From Niallia taxi (lineage in GTDB: Bacteria > Bacillota > Bacilli > Bacillales > Cytobacillaceae): DNA of 64,000 bases. The notes under the pieces were generated by a model. That model saw only the letters and a list, made by a program, of their open reading frames with translations. It was not told the DNA's origin and made no database searches. The first letter of the stretch is position 1. Each line of letters begins with the position of its first letter. The stretch covers positions 1 through 64,000 of the forward strand of contig NZ_RZTZ01000004.1 of the NCBI RefSeq assembly GCF_004005475.1. Reading direction: 5' to 3'. This document shows, one piece after another, positions 43,744 to 51,957 of the stretch. A program made the position numbers and the translations under genes.

Positions 43744-44151
43744 TATTTTAAATGTATATGAATTTCAAAGATACACTGACCAATTTAAAGTTAGTCAGTA
43801 ATTCCCCCATTAATTACTATCTCAGCTTTTTAAATCAGTAAAATACAAACCTTTACGTAAAAACGACATTGCTTTATTAAAAATCAATAAAGCAATTAAA
43901 AAGTATGTACGTAAATTGCATGTTATCTGCTGTGTTTTTTACGTAAATCACTCTTTTACAAGCCGTTTACGAACTGGAATTCAGCACTTAATTTAATACT
44001 ATGATCAACATTACTATTTTATTCCGTTCTTTCTATTAGTTGTTTTTTTTATGTTTTCAGTAGGTTCGTACATGCTTGTAATGACGTAAAGCCGACGCGT
44101 ATTTATTATAGTTCTCACATCGTAAAGATAATGTTAATCATAAAGCTTATG
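43744..44151. other. Gene-free region with further TTTACG motifs
   Basis: About 400 bp left of the small gene. It holds roughly seven TTTACG/CGTAAA sites (for example TTTACGTAAAAACG near 43853, TACGTAAATTG near 43909, TTTACGTAAATC near 43938, TTTACGAAC near 43966). No gene or terminator is recognisable. Confidence 0.55.
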
Positions 44152-44259
44152 TTATTTTACGATGCTTTTTTTGATTGGTTTTGACTTTTTTGCTAACTCT
44201 GCTAATTTTTTTAATTTCTCATTTTCTATCCCTGTATTTTTCCCTTTTCCAGAAGTCAT
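44152..44259 (-). CDS. Small basic 35-residue protein (unrecognised)
   Basis: A short open frame with a textbook AGGAGG ribosome binding site 7 bases before the ATG. It encodes 35 residues: MTSGKGKNTGIENEK, then an amphipathic Lys/Leu/Ala helix LKKLAELAKK and a basic end SKPIKKSIVK. I do not recognise it. It is in line with tubR and tubZ on the minus strand, upstream of the candidate centromere, and divergent from the RHH-like operon. Its strong initiation signal and helix-like composition argue that it is real; it could be a DNA-binding or regulatory peptide, but no function can be assigned. Confidence 0.6.
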   Translation of the reverse strand: MTSGKGKNTGIENEKLKKLAELAKKSKPIKKSIVK

Positions 44260-44434
44260 ATATTTTCCTCCTCCAACTTATTCAATATTCGTTGTTACAT
44301 AGTTTGTCCAAAAAACTGGAGTTTATACGTTCTATTTTCATAGCCTCCTTCATAATCTAGCAATATAACTTTTTGACAATTTGACACTGAGATAATGCAG
44401 AAAAAAGAGACAAAAGGGAGGAGAGAGGGAGAAG

Positions 44435-44860
44435 ATGGAACCTATAAATCCTATATTTACGACCAAGATAGATACACCAAAAATAGAAACAAAAAAGGAA
44501 TTAGTTCGGAAAAAACCAATTACAAAAAAAGAGGGACGTAAAGAACGAGTTGATAAAAAGAAGGATGTGAAAATCCCTTTCACACCACAAGAAAGGAGAT
44601 TGCTAAAAATTTTAGCAAAAAAAAGAGGACTTGAACCTACACCGTATTGCTCTTTATTGGTGAAGAAGGGGTTAGAGGAATATAAAGACTTTCCCATACG
44701 TATATACGATCCGAAGGGACAGCCTTATCCAGCAAAGTTGGAGAGGGTGTATCATGATTTACTATTTGAAATGAAAGTTAAATGGGATTGCAGTTTAAAA
44801 GAAGCAGCATATCGGATTCTTGCCTTTATGCTAGAGGAAGAGGTGAAAAGGAACCGGTGA
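44435..44860 (+). CDS. Ribbon-helix-helix-like plasmid protein
   Basis: Protein of 141 residues, not assigned to a named family. The first 45 residues are very rich in Lys and Thr. Residues about 48-80 fit a ribbon-helix-helix unit: strand VKIPFT, then helix QERRLLKILAKKRGLE and helix TPYCSLLVKKGLEEY. A second similar unit may lie at about 105-138 (HDLLFEMKVKWDCSLKEAAYRILAFMLEEE). RHH proteins often control plasmid copy number or partition. AGGGAGGAGAG precedes the ATG. Its end overlaps the next gene's GTG by 4 bp. Confidence 0.7.
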   Translation: MEPINPIFTTKIDTPKIETKKELVRKKPITKKEGRKERVDKKKDVKIPFTPQERRLLKILAKKRGLEPTPYCSLLVKKGLEEYKDFPIRIYDPKGQPYPAKLERVYHDLLFEMKVKWDCSLKEAAYRILAFMLEEEVKRNR

Positions 44861-45447
44861 AAAAAAGCAGATATCCTATTTACGATGATGAAATAAGGGA
44901 GCTCTCATATAGCCCATATAATTTCTTTGATAAATGGTTTATGAAGGCTACAAGGAAATTAACTACACCTACATTACTTTCCTATACTTTTTACGTTCCT
45001 GTTTCTGAGTATTTACGTGGAGAGCTGTTTTGTGATGATGTTACAGAAGCAGCTAACGAACCATTTACACATATAGATTTAGTGACATTGCTTTTAGATG
45101 ATTTTTTATACCAGGCTAAAAGGAGAAGTAATCCTGTTGAGCTTTACCACGAGCTGACTACGAGAAGTCAAAAGGCAATAAAGATCACTTCTTATCACGA
45201 GGAAGAGGATGCCATATTACCGCCGGCAAATTCGCCAAAAAAGAAGATGATTAAATGTCTTATAAATAGAAAACAAGCTTTAAGATTAGAGGTCATGCTA
45301 AGTGATATTGCGGAGCTAGATTTGGAATATAGCTTTGAAGTAAAGGATGTGCTCAGAATGCTGTACAGTGATTTCATTCTTCAATATAAAAATGGTAACT
45401 TGTCCAATGTGGTGGATAATATCATACAAAGGCTGTCGTCACAATAA
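44857..45447 (+). CDS. Second RHH-like plasmid protein, GTG start
   Basis: Protein of 196 residues starting at GTG 44857 (GTGA overlap with the upstream stop). The frame is open to 44782 but AAGGAACC sits before the GTG. An unrecognised N-terminal part (RYPIYDDEIRELSYSPYNFFDKWF) is followed by VPVSEYLRGELFCDDVTEAANEPFTHIDLVTLLLDDFLYQAK and later LINRKQALRLEVMLSDIAELDLEYSFEVKDVLRMLYSDFIL, each resembling a ribbon-helix-helix unit. Coupled expression with the preceding gene suggests a complex. The role is unknown; plasmid maintenance is inferred. Confidence 0.7.
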   Translation: MKKSRYPIYDDEIRELSYSPYNFFDKWFMKATRKLTTPTLLSYTFYVPVSEYLRGELFCDDVTEAANEPFTHIDLVTLLLDDFLYQAKRRSNPVELYHELTTRSQKAIKITSYHEEEDAILPPANSPKKKMIKCLINRKQALRLEVMLSDIAELDLEYSFEVKDVLRMLYSDFILQYKNGNLSNVVDNIIQRLSSQ

Positions 45448-45457
45448 TGTACAAGGG

Positions 45458-45505
45458 AAAAAGGATAATAGTCCTATTAGGATAGGCAGCTATTATCCTT
45501 TTTTT
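45458..45505 (+). terminator. Terminator of the RHH-like operon
   Basis: AAAAAGGATAATAG, 18-nt loop, CTATTATCCTTTTTTT: a perfect 14-base stem with T run after the second gene. Confidence 0.9.
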
Positions 45506-45864
45506 ATGGCTTCTTTTCCACATACACCATATCCTCTTAGAACGGCAGCACTGAGTATTAATGGTATCTTTCCTTCCGAACTATTTAGAAGGCATGTAGC
45601 AGCCTTTAGTGACTTATAATCACCCTTAGTAATGTGATGTGTGGTTGTTAAATTTGTAAGTGCAAACATAAATAGAGAATGTTGCTGTATTCGATTCGAA
45701 ATGGAGAAATGCTTTCAAATGAGGCATATACCGTCAGGCAGAGGGAGTGTTCATATCCTTAAATCATCTAATCGGAGAGAATTAAGGCAGCTATAAGCCA
45801 AAGAATAAGGCATGTTGTTACGGCTAAATGATAATCAAGAAATACATAGTATTACAGCTCTTAA
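45506..45864. other. Intergenic region, about 360 bp
   Basis: No supported gene. A plus-strand frame across 45506-45619 has no start site of its own and runs into the terminator on its left, so I treat it as non-coding. No repeat or operator recognised. Confidence 0.4.
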
Positions 45865-46188
45865 TTAAATACTGTCATTTTTATTTAATGGACCAAACAG
45901 TCGTAATCCAGGAATTCTGTTTTTATGATTTTTGGTGATTTCTTCTAAGTTAGCTAATGCTTCCTCAAATTCTTTTTTGCTAATTTTTTTTGTGGCTAAT
46001 AAAGTACACAGGATAGCATGAGCTATTGGTTTTGTATCTATTTCTACATTAACAAATACATCCACATCGGAATTACCGCTTTTGTTTATTTCTGCGTTGT
46101 TCGTATCGATTTCATAATTCTCGTTATTACGGAACGGATAGATATTATTTTCCCTATCTATTAACCTTCTATTGGGAGACATGAACAA
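45865..46188 (-). CDS. Uncharacterised 107-residue protein
   Basis: Small protein not recognised. The first part is polar and Asn/Asp-rich (RLIDRENNIYPFRNN, then NSDVDVFVNVEIDTKP), followed by a helical C-terminus (AHAILCTLLATKKISKKEFEEALANLEEITKN). The DVDVFVNVEID stretch has alternating valines as in a beta strand and resembles the neighbour's NIDVDSDSN-like repeats. It lies 52 bp after the acidic gene in the same direction, so the two may form an operon. GGAGAATTG precedes the ATG. A coat- or spore-type role has no direct support. Confidence 0.6.
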   Translation of the reverse strand: MFMSPNRRLIDRENNIYPFRNNENYEIDTNNAEINKSGNSDVDVFVNVEIDTKPIAHAILCTLLATKKISKKEFEEALANLEEITKNHKNRIPGLRLFGPLNKNDSI

Positions 46189-46240
46189 TTCTCCTTACAT
46201 TAAAATGGCGAAACAGTTAATCCTGCTCGCCATTGTTTTT

Positions 46241-46585
46241 TTATTCTTGGTTTTGGTCATTTTCTTGGTTATTATCTTGATCCTGTTCTGTATCAGCATT
46301 AGCTCTAGAACGAGAGCGTACACGTGCATTGGAATCTGAATCCACATCGATATTTAAGTCGATTTTAGCATTTCCAGAGTCTTTTACCTTCGCAATGTTA
46401 GTGTTCTTATCGACGTTTTTTAAATCATTTTGGTTGTCGACATTAGTGTCATTTCTTAAGTCATTATCAGAAGCAAAGTCTACATCTGATCTAGAACGAC
46501 TATCGCTGTCACCTGAACGGGATTTTGAGTTATTATTTTGATTGTTATCGCCACTACTTCCACCTGGAAACCATACGTTACTCAT
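46241..46585 (-). CDS. Low-complexity Asp/Asn/Ser-rich protein
   Basis: Protein of 114 residues made almost wholly of Asp, Asn, Ser, Arg and Gln (SGDSDSRSRSDVDF, NIDVDSDSNARVRSRSR, ending QDQDNNQENDQNQE) after MSNVWFPGGSSGDN. No globular domain is visible. The ribosome binding site AGGAGG before the ATG supports expression. Such intrinsically disordered proteins occur in spore coats and phage or plasmid particles, but I do not recognise this one. The gene seems to pair with the smaller downstream gene. Its role is unknown. Confidence 0.6.
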   Translation of the reverse strand: MSNVWFPGGSSGDNNQNNNSKSRSGDSDSRSRSDVDFASDNDLRNDTNVDNQNDLKNVDKNTNIAKVKDSGNAKIDLNIDVDSDSNARVRSRSRANADTEQDQDNNQENDQNQE

Positions 46586-47360
46586 TATTATTTCCTCCTA
46601 ATCTTTATTTATTTTTATTCTATGCTCAGGTGAAAAAGAGTACTAGATTAATATAATAGGACAAGCATGGATTTTTAGATAATTGATTCAGGCTAATCAA
46701 ATTTTCGCTATTACATAACTTTTAAAAAAAAAGGAATAAATAAATTGGTAGACGAATATGCTACATAGAGACATATTTTACCTGCTTATAATTTTGTATT
46801 CACTAGTAAGTAATAGGCCTAAGAATGGAAATTGACTTAATATAATATTTTTTTTACATAAAATAGGTGGTAAGCTTTATTTCCTTATTTTAGATAATTA
46901 TTTAGAATAATACTTAGATCTTTATTTAGAACATTTATTTAGAACCTTTAACAAAAATCCTCTAAAAACCCTCATTTTATCCAGTTTTCGAAAATAAAAA
47001 AAAGCTCTAGTCGGCATTTCACATGTACAAGCTTAAAATAAACAGGTAAAAAATAGACGCTAACAGTAAAAAGTTTTTTTTCACAAGTAAAAAAAATAAA
47101 TAACAAAGGATTTAGCACAAATAACAATTATTAGATTTCAAATAACATAGTAAAAAAAGCTATTAACAACTATAAAACTACAATTCACAGCCTAGAAAAA
47201 AGTCAAAAAAAAATATGCTTTTCCAGCATATGGATATTTCACTATGGTTGAAAAATGTTAGAAGGGGAAAAAGTACGTCTTAACAAGCAAAAATATAAAA
47301 GAGGAATATTTTTTGTAGCACAAGATCCACTCGCCTAATAGCCAGTGTTAACCCGTGTCA
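46586..47360. other. AT-rich gene-free region, about 775 bp
   Basis: Very AT-rich, with long A and T runs. It has three TTATTTAGAA direct repeats at 46899-46908, 46923-46932 and 46936-46945, the last two 13 bp apart, and a small hairpin ATATGC...GCATAT near 47213-47232. No ORF with a ribosome binding site. Low melting stability next to a Rep-like gene could serve as an unwinding region; this is speculation. Confidence 0.5.
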
Positions 47361-48800
47361 TTATGGAGTTTTAAAAATTTTTTCGGTATGTATGGCAAAA
47401 AATGAAGCTAATGAGTCCTTGGCATTTGTTAAAGACTGGACGCGCTCACTCATGTCTATGGCTTTGTTACCATATGTTAAACATTGATTTATTAGCTTGT
47501 TAATTTGCTCGTATGACTGCTCCTTTAATAGTTGTAATTGGTTTTTCGCCGATTCTATATCACTCCAGCCGCGTTTTTGTTGAATTGCTTGTTTTTTATC
47601 TTCGTTACTTGAGGTTAATAGTGTCTCTGAGTCTTCCATTATTGACTTAGTACGAGAAATAACCCAGTTTTCAGACCAATTTTTCAAGACAAGATATATA
47701 TGCTGTGCTTTCTCAAAACGTTGTTTTATCGGTTTAACATGATCTTCAATGCCGATATGCATTATATCGATGCCAGTTTCTTTCTCTACAATCGTTTTAT
47801 GTAGGTAATGGTTATCTAACAGTGATTTGATGCTTTCTGCTTGATGACCATATTTGCCCATTTCATCTAATAGTACATTATAAATAATCGTGCTGAAATA
47901 AGCTGAAGCCTGTTTAGGTTCAGTTAAAAAATGTATATTGGAAGGGAGTACGGCTGCCAGCTGTTCAATTGCCGTATCATAAATAAATCTGGCTAGTGAG
48001 AGTATTTCATCCTTTGCATCACTAATAACCCCCTGTTTAGCCATTATTTTTTCATTGCTAAAGAGAGAGTTGTATAAATACTTGCCGACACTTTCAATTT
48101 CCATGCAAAAACTGTCATTAAGGTATCCATGGAAGCCAGATTCGAACATTTTTTTGCGCAAAAGCTGCCTTTCTGTATAATTGCTTGCGTATTCATCTAA
48201 GGTTCCTTGTTTAAATTCAAAGGAGACAGCTAGTTTTCTAGTGTAAATATTGCTCACTAAATGAACCTTCACTATATTGGAAAGTTCAGAGTTATTGAGT
48301 TCACTAATGGCTTCATATAAGCGGCCTTTTGTAAAATAGGGATGTCCATATGTATATTTGGAAGGCACAATATCGTGATAATCAAACATAACAGATTCCG
48401 CTTTTTGAACAGACATACGATAAGCAGCCATTAACAATAATCTTTTAGAATTTATTGATAGCCTTTGAAACGAATCTTCATAAAAGAAGGAATACTTTTT
48501 GCAATATCGATCTGTTTTACTGTTAAAGCCTAAATTCCGTGTAAGTCCACGCTTAAATTTATATTTAGTTCCCTCTGTTGTTTCAACAGGAATATAGATG
48601 TTTCCACGTTTAAAGGATGTAAATTTATGTATAATTTGCCGTAAATATTTCTTTTTTGTGCCTGCTTTTGCAGCAATGACAGAATCTGGCGCTTGAATAA
48701 TACCATCCCAATCAGTGTGTAGAAGGGAATATAGACATACATCAAATTCTTTAGATGATACATTATGTAATAAATACTGATACGTTTCCTCGTAAATCAC
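47361..48800 (-). CDS. Replication-region protein, Rep-like (479 residues)
   Basis: Large protein directly downstream of the iteron array, not assigned to a named family. Residues about 30-60 fit a helix-turn-helix (APDSVIAAKAGTKKKYLRQIIHKF); basic residues are frequent in the first 150. The C-terminal third is helical (SAKNQLQLLKEQSYEQINKLINQ). No Walker or nuclease motif is apparent. GTG start 10 bases after AAAGGAGG. Its position beside iterons, with a second large protein on the other side, argues for a role in initiation or its control. Function is inferred from position only. Confidence 0.6.
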   Translation of the reverse strand: MIYEETYQYLLHNVSSKEFDVCLYSLLHTDWDGIIQAPDSVIAAKAGTKKKYLRQIIHKFTSFKRGNIYIPVETTEGTKYKFKRGLTRNLGFNSKTDRYCKKYSFFYEDSFQRLSINSKRLLLMAAYRMSVQKAESVMFDYHDIVPSKYTYGHPYFTKGRLYEAISELNNSELSNIVKVHLVSNIYTRKLAVSFEFKQGTLDEYASNYTERQLLRKKMFESGFHGYLNDSFCMEIESVGKYLYNSLFSNEKIMAKQGVISDAKDEILSLARFIYDTAIEQLAAVLPSNIHFLTEPKQASAYFSTIIYNVLLDEMGKYGHQAESIKSLLDNHYLHKTIVEKETGIDIMHIGIEDHVKPIKQRFEKAQHIYLVLKNWSENWVISRTKSIMEDSETLLTSSNEDKKQAIQQKRGWSDIESAKNQLQLLKEQSYEQINKLINQCLTYGNKAIDMSERVQSLTNAKDSLASFFAIHTEKIFKTP

Positions 48801-48944
48801 TTTATTTTAACCTCCTTTCCCATTAAATTGGATCATCATAAGAGTATAAAAGCGGTGTAACAATTATGTACTTCATAGTCTTTAAATTAATATCTATATT
48901 TATATATCATTTATTATATACACCAAAAAAAAGAGGTGTAAATG

Positions 48945-49913
48945 GCACGAAGAAATGGTGAAAAAATGATGTAGAAGGCGATAATACAACAAATAATGAA
49001 GCACGAAGAAATGGTGAAATTTTTTAAAGAAGACCATAATAGCAGGGTTTTTAAAGTCTTTTTGGTAATGGAAAAAAATTTTTGCACGAAGAAATGATGA
49101 AAAAATAGTACATTCACTCGAAGTAAAAAACAAAAAAGTGAAATAGCACGATAAAATGGTGAAAAAAAGCGAAGAACGGTATTATGTTTGTCGAATATTG
49201 TCGAAAATAAAATTAGTATTTTCGTTCTTAAGCACGAAAAATCGGTGAAAATTTTACACTTTTGACAAGCGTGAGAAAAAAGCACGACAGATTTGGGAAA
49301 AAAACAAAAAAACACGAAGAAATGGTGAAAAAAGTCGAGAGTGGAAGAGGATAAACCCAGACATATAGTATATTGACATTATAAGGGCTAATATATATAT
49401 AAAAAGCACGATAAAATAGTGAAAAAAAATGCTGTTTTTATTATTTAGACGCATTTATAGAGAAAAACACGAAGAAATGGTGAAAATTTATAGTATTTCA
49501 AGAAAAGCACGAAGAAATGGTGAAAAAAATTTGCGTTTTAATAAATAGTAGTCCGTTTAGAGCATTCAACAAGAGAGATTTGCCTATTACATAGAACCTG
49601 TTTGCACTATAAAAGTCTTGTTTAAACGACTAAATAGCAAAAAAAGAGCTTTAATAACCGTTTTATTTTAATGAAATAAAAAAAAGCACGAAGAAATGGT
49701 GAAAAAATTTATGGGTTTTAAAAAAGCACGATAAAATGGTGAAAAAAAATTGTAGTTTTTGCTATTAAGATCCTAAGGTAAAAAAGCACGACAAAATGGT
49801 GAAAAAAAACATCAGTTTTTTGGTCAAATAGAGGTATTAAAAAAGCACGACAAAATGGTGAAAAAAAATGAAGGTATAAACACTGAAAAAAGCACGATAA
49901 AATGGTGTAAAAT
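48945..49913 (+). repeat. Array of 15 direct iterons (plasmid replication origin)
   Basis: Fifteen same-direction copies of GCACGAWRAAATGGTG plus an A run. Starts: 48945, 49001, 49084, 49146, 49232, 49282, 49312, 49406, 49467, 49507, 49686, 49726, 49786, 49845, 49892. Forms with GAAG, GATA and GACA after GCAC occur; the copies at 49232 and 49282 are the most decayed. Many start-to-start distances are near multiples of 10 (30, 40, 50, 60 bp), which puts sites on one helix face. The array lies between two Rep-like genes and contains Spo0A boxes. It is a classical iteron origin layout. Confidence 0.9.
49187..49205 (+). promoter_or_regulatory. Two phased Spo0A boxes inside the iteron array
   Basis: TTTGTCGAA at 49187-49195 is a perfect 0A box, and ATTGTCGAA at 49197-49205 keeps the full TGTCGAA core. 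The two are exactly 10 bp apart, one helical turn, as Spo0A dimers prefer. They lie between iterons 4 and 5, so phosphorylated Spo0A would bind within the origin. Confidence 0.65.
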
Positions 49914-49959
49914 TTTTTTCTAACTTTAAGAAGTTCCTTTTTTAAAGGTAGACGTAAAG

Positions 49960-50001
49960 AAAAAAGAGCACCCCAAGCGTTTAGGCATTGGGAATGCTCT
50001 T
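49960..50001 (-). terminator. Terminator of the Rep gene
   Basis: On the minus strand AAGAGCATTCCCAA, loop, TTGGGGTGCTCTT then TTTTTCTTT: a long stem with T run just past the Rep stop, at the edge of the iteron array. Confidence 0.85.
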
Positions 50002-50004
50002 GTT

Positions 50005-51420
50005 TTATGTCTCTAAGAATAACACTTTTTGATGCTTAGCATCGATTAAATCCTCGGCTTCATGTTCTGTGATAGGAAGGAACTCAATATGGAACACATC
50101 ATTCACACGGCGGAAGCTTTTTATTGTCACATGATTGTCCACCAATTCATGAAGTGAGTTTTCCACTTTCGTTAAAGCATCTTTTTTTCTTGTAGGTAAT
50201 CGTAGGCGTCTAGTAAAAAAGGCGAGAGGATAGGCAATACCTTTCTTTCGATCAATGGAGTCATCAAGAAGGGAGTTTTTCGCAAATCGCTCTTTTTGCA
50301 GAATGAATACAATATTCTCAGATAGTTCAAGCTGGAAATTCTGGATTTTATCACTATAGATTTTCGTCACTTGATTGTCGATATACCGTTGATGCATGAA
50401 TTCATTTATTTTTATTTCGGCTTTTGTTTCTGCTTCATCTAAATAAGTAATATGGTCAAAAAGGTCAAATATATACTTTTTGCCGTCATCGGCCTTAATG
50501 TCAAAGCTAAGATGCTTTAGTTTTTCTAGACGTTCCCTTATTCGTTTATATTCCTTAACACCTCTGGAGGAATACATGTTTTTAACAATGTCGCCAATAT
50601 CAACATAGATTTTTTGTTTTTCCACAAATTCATAATCTCTTCTAGAAAGAATAAAGTTAAATATCTCGTAATCCATTGGAGTCAAAGCGATTGAATTTTT
50701 TTCCTCAATCAATGTTTTGCCAAGAAGTGTCCTGATAGACAAGTTGCCATCTTCATAAATTTCAGCAGTTACACTATTTTCAACAGCTAGATCCTCGTGA
50801 AAATCCATGAATTTGGTTCTGCCTGTTTTTCCTGGCAGGGGAAGCTCGCTGAAAAGATCATTCACTTCTTTAACAATTCGGTTAAAATCACCGCCGAACT
50901 CTTCTATTACAAGGCTTGTTACGGTTATGATGGAGTCGATTTTCAAAGTGTTTTTTATTTGGTTTTTGGTTTTGTCTTTAATATATTTATAATCTGACAA
51001 GAGCTTTGTATCATCATTGACCCATTTATCGACTTCGCTTAAGCGATCAGCAATTAAGTCCTTGATATCTGTAACATGGTAATTATTTGCTAAGTCAATA
51101 AATCCCTTCTCAATTCCTTCACGGATGAATTTTACTTCAGCCATCAATTCCTTTGGATTTTTGCTTGTTTTGTTTATGCTTTTAATTAGAGCAGAATGCC
51201 AGTTTTTCTTCGTTCGTTTGAACTTATCTCGATAATAGAGAGAGCGCAGCTCTTTTAAGTTCCTTTGTCTGCCGGTTTCTGGCTCAATTAGTTCCTCAAA
51301 AAAGATGACAGCTAAAAATTCCCTAACATCATCGCCAATTTTGCTGTTATATAAATCCAGAAAGGATGTTCCCAAACGTTCAAGTGTTGCGTCTACTAGA
51401 TAGTTTTTTGGTAAGGCCAA
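50005..51420 (-). CDS. Plasmid replication initiator (Rep), winged-helix type
   Basis: Probable initiator of 471 residues. The C-terminal half holds two winged-helix-like units, LTPMDYEIFNFILSRRDYEFVEKQ with IRERLEKLKHLSFDI (about residues 255-330), and KKDALTKVENSLHELVDNHVTIKSF near the end. The layout recalls TrfA/RepE-like initiators. The N-terminal part is unknown. The frame is open to ATG 51447, but AAAGGAG covers those codons and TTG 51420 has 9-nt spacing, so I prefer it. It is read towards the iteron array and closed by a hairpin. It most likely binds the iterons; no test is possible here. Confidence 0.7.
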   Translation of the reverse strand: MALPKNYLVDATLERLGTSFLDLYNSKIGDDVREFLAVIFFEELIEPETGRQRNLKELRSLYYRDKFKRTKKNWHSALIKSINKTSKNPKELMAEVKFIREGIEKGFIDLANNYHVTDIKDLIADRLSEVDKWVNDDTKLLSDYKYIKDKTKNQIKNTLKIDSIITVTSLVIEEFGGDFNRIVKEVNDLFSELPLPGKTGRTKFMDFHEDLAVENSVTAEIYEDGNLSIRTLLGKTLIEEKNSIALTPMDYEIFNFILSRRDYEFVEKQKIYVDIGDIVKNMYSSRGVKEYKRIRERLEKLKHLSFDIKADDGKKYIFDLFDHITYLDEAETKAEIKINEFMHQRYIDNQVTKIYSDKIQNFQLELSENIVFILQKERFAKNSLLDDSIDRKKGIAYPLAFFTRRLRLPTRKKDALTKVENSLHELVDNHVTIKSFRRVNDVFHIEFLPITEHEAEDLIDAKHQKVLFLET

Positions 51421-51603
51421 TAATACCAACTCCTTTGTTGCTCCCATAGCTCTATTATAAACCGCAATGTTTGCTTGTCTCCATTTAATTTAAAGTTAAT
51501 GTGTCAGATCTTTGTTGTGTAAATGATATAAAAAATGAAATAGTTATAGGAAAGTATATCCCCTGCAAAAAATACAGGCAATACCATAGTCTAACCCATT
51601 TTA

Positions 51604-51612
51604 TTATACACA
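51604..51612 (+). promoter_or_regulatory. Possible DnaA box
   Basis: TTATACACA fits the TTATNCACA consensus. It lies 184 bp upstream of the Rep start, at the edge of the replication region. One box is weak evidence. Confidence 0.35.
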
Positions 51613-51739
51613 AAAATTAGGAATGGGCTCAAGGGTAGAAATACAACACAAAAACTTACCTTGCTTAGGTGGATTTTTCATTTTTACCTCCTTGAACCTC
51701 CAGTAACGTCAGGATTTATAATAAATACATACTATTTAG

Positions 51740-51898
51740 AAGCATCGTTTACAGGATATATCAGAAAGTTTGGCTGAAGTTGATCTGGAAAACATCAATA
51801 TTGATGAGCTTGAGGAGCAGACGCATTCTCCGTTTACAGAGGATGAGGAAAAATGGCTGCATGAAGCCATCATCTATAATATGGGGCTTGAAGATTAG
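51740..51898 (+). pseudogene. C-terminal remnant of an unknown protein (52 codons)
   Basis: An open stretch without ATG or ribosome binding site runs from a TAG at 51737 to the stop at 51896-51898. It encodes a strongly acidic, protein-like end with EVDLENINIDELEEQ and FTEDEEKWLHEAIIYNMGLED. Composition looks like real protein, but no start exists, so it is probably a truncated gene end left by recombination at the plasmid-module border. Family not recognised. Confidence 0.5.
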
Positions 51899-51924
51899 AC
51901 AGATAAAGAAGAGGTGTCCATAAA

Positions 51925-51957
51925 AAAACAGTGGGAACTAAAAGATCCCACTGTTTT
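51925..51957. terminator. Terminator of the HesB-like gene
   Basis: AAAACAGTGGGA, 9-nt loop, TCCCACTGTTTT: a perfect 12-bp stem touching the stop codon. Confidence 0.85.

Noticed and set aside
45347-45619. Plus-strand frame of 90 codons past the RHH-like operon
   Set aside because: It begins inside the second RHH-like gene in another frame and runs through the terminator hairpin. No independent initiation signal.
48914-49454. Minus-strand frames full of Phe and Ser across the iterons
   Set aside because: They are read-throughs of the repeated A-rich iterons; low complexity and no ribosome binding site.
48945-49913. CRISPR array
   Set aside because: The 22-bp units are direct repeats, but spacing is irregular (30 to 179 bp between starts), spacers are AT-rich and there is no cas gene. 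Position between Rep-like genes fits an iteron origin.
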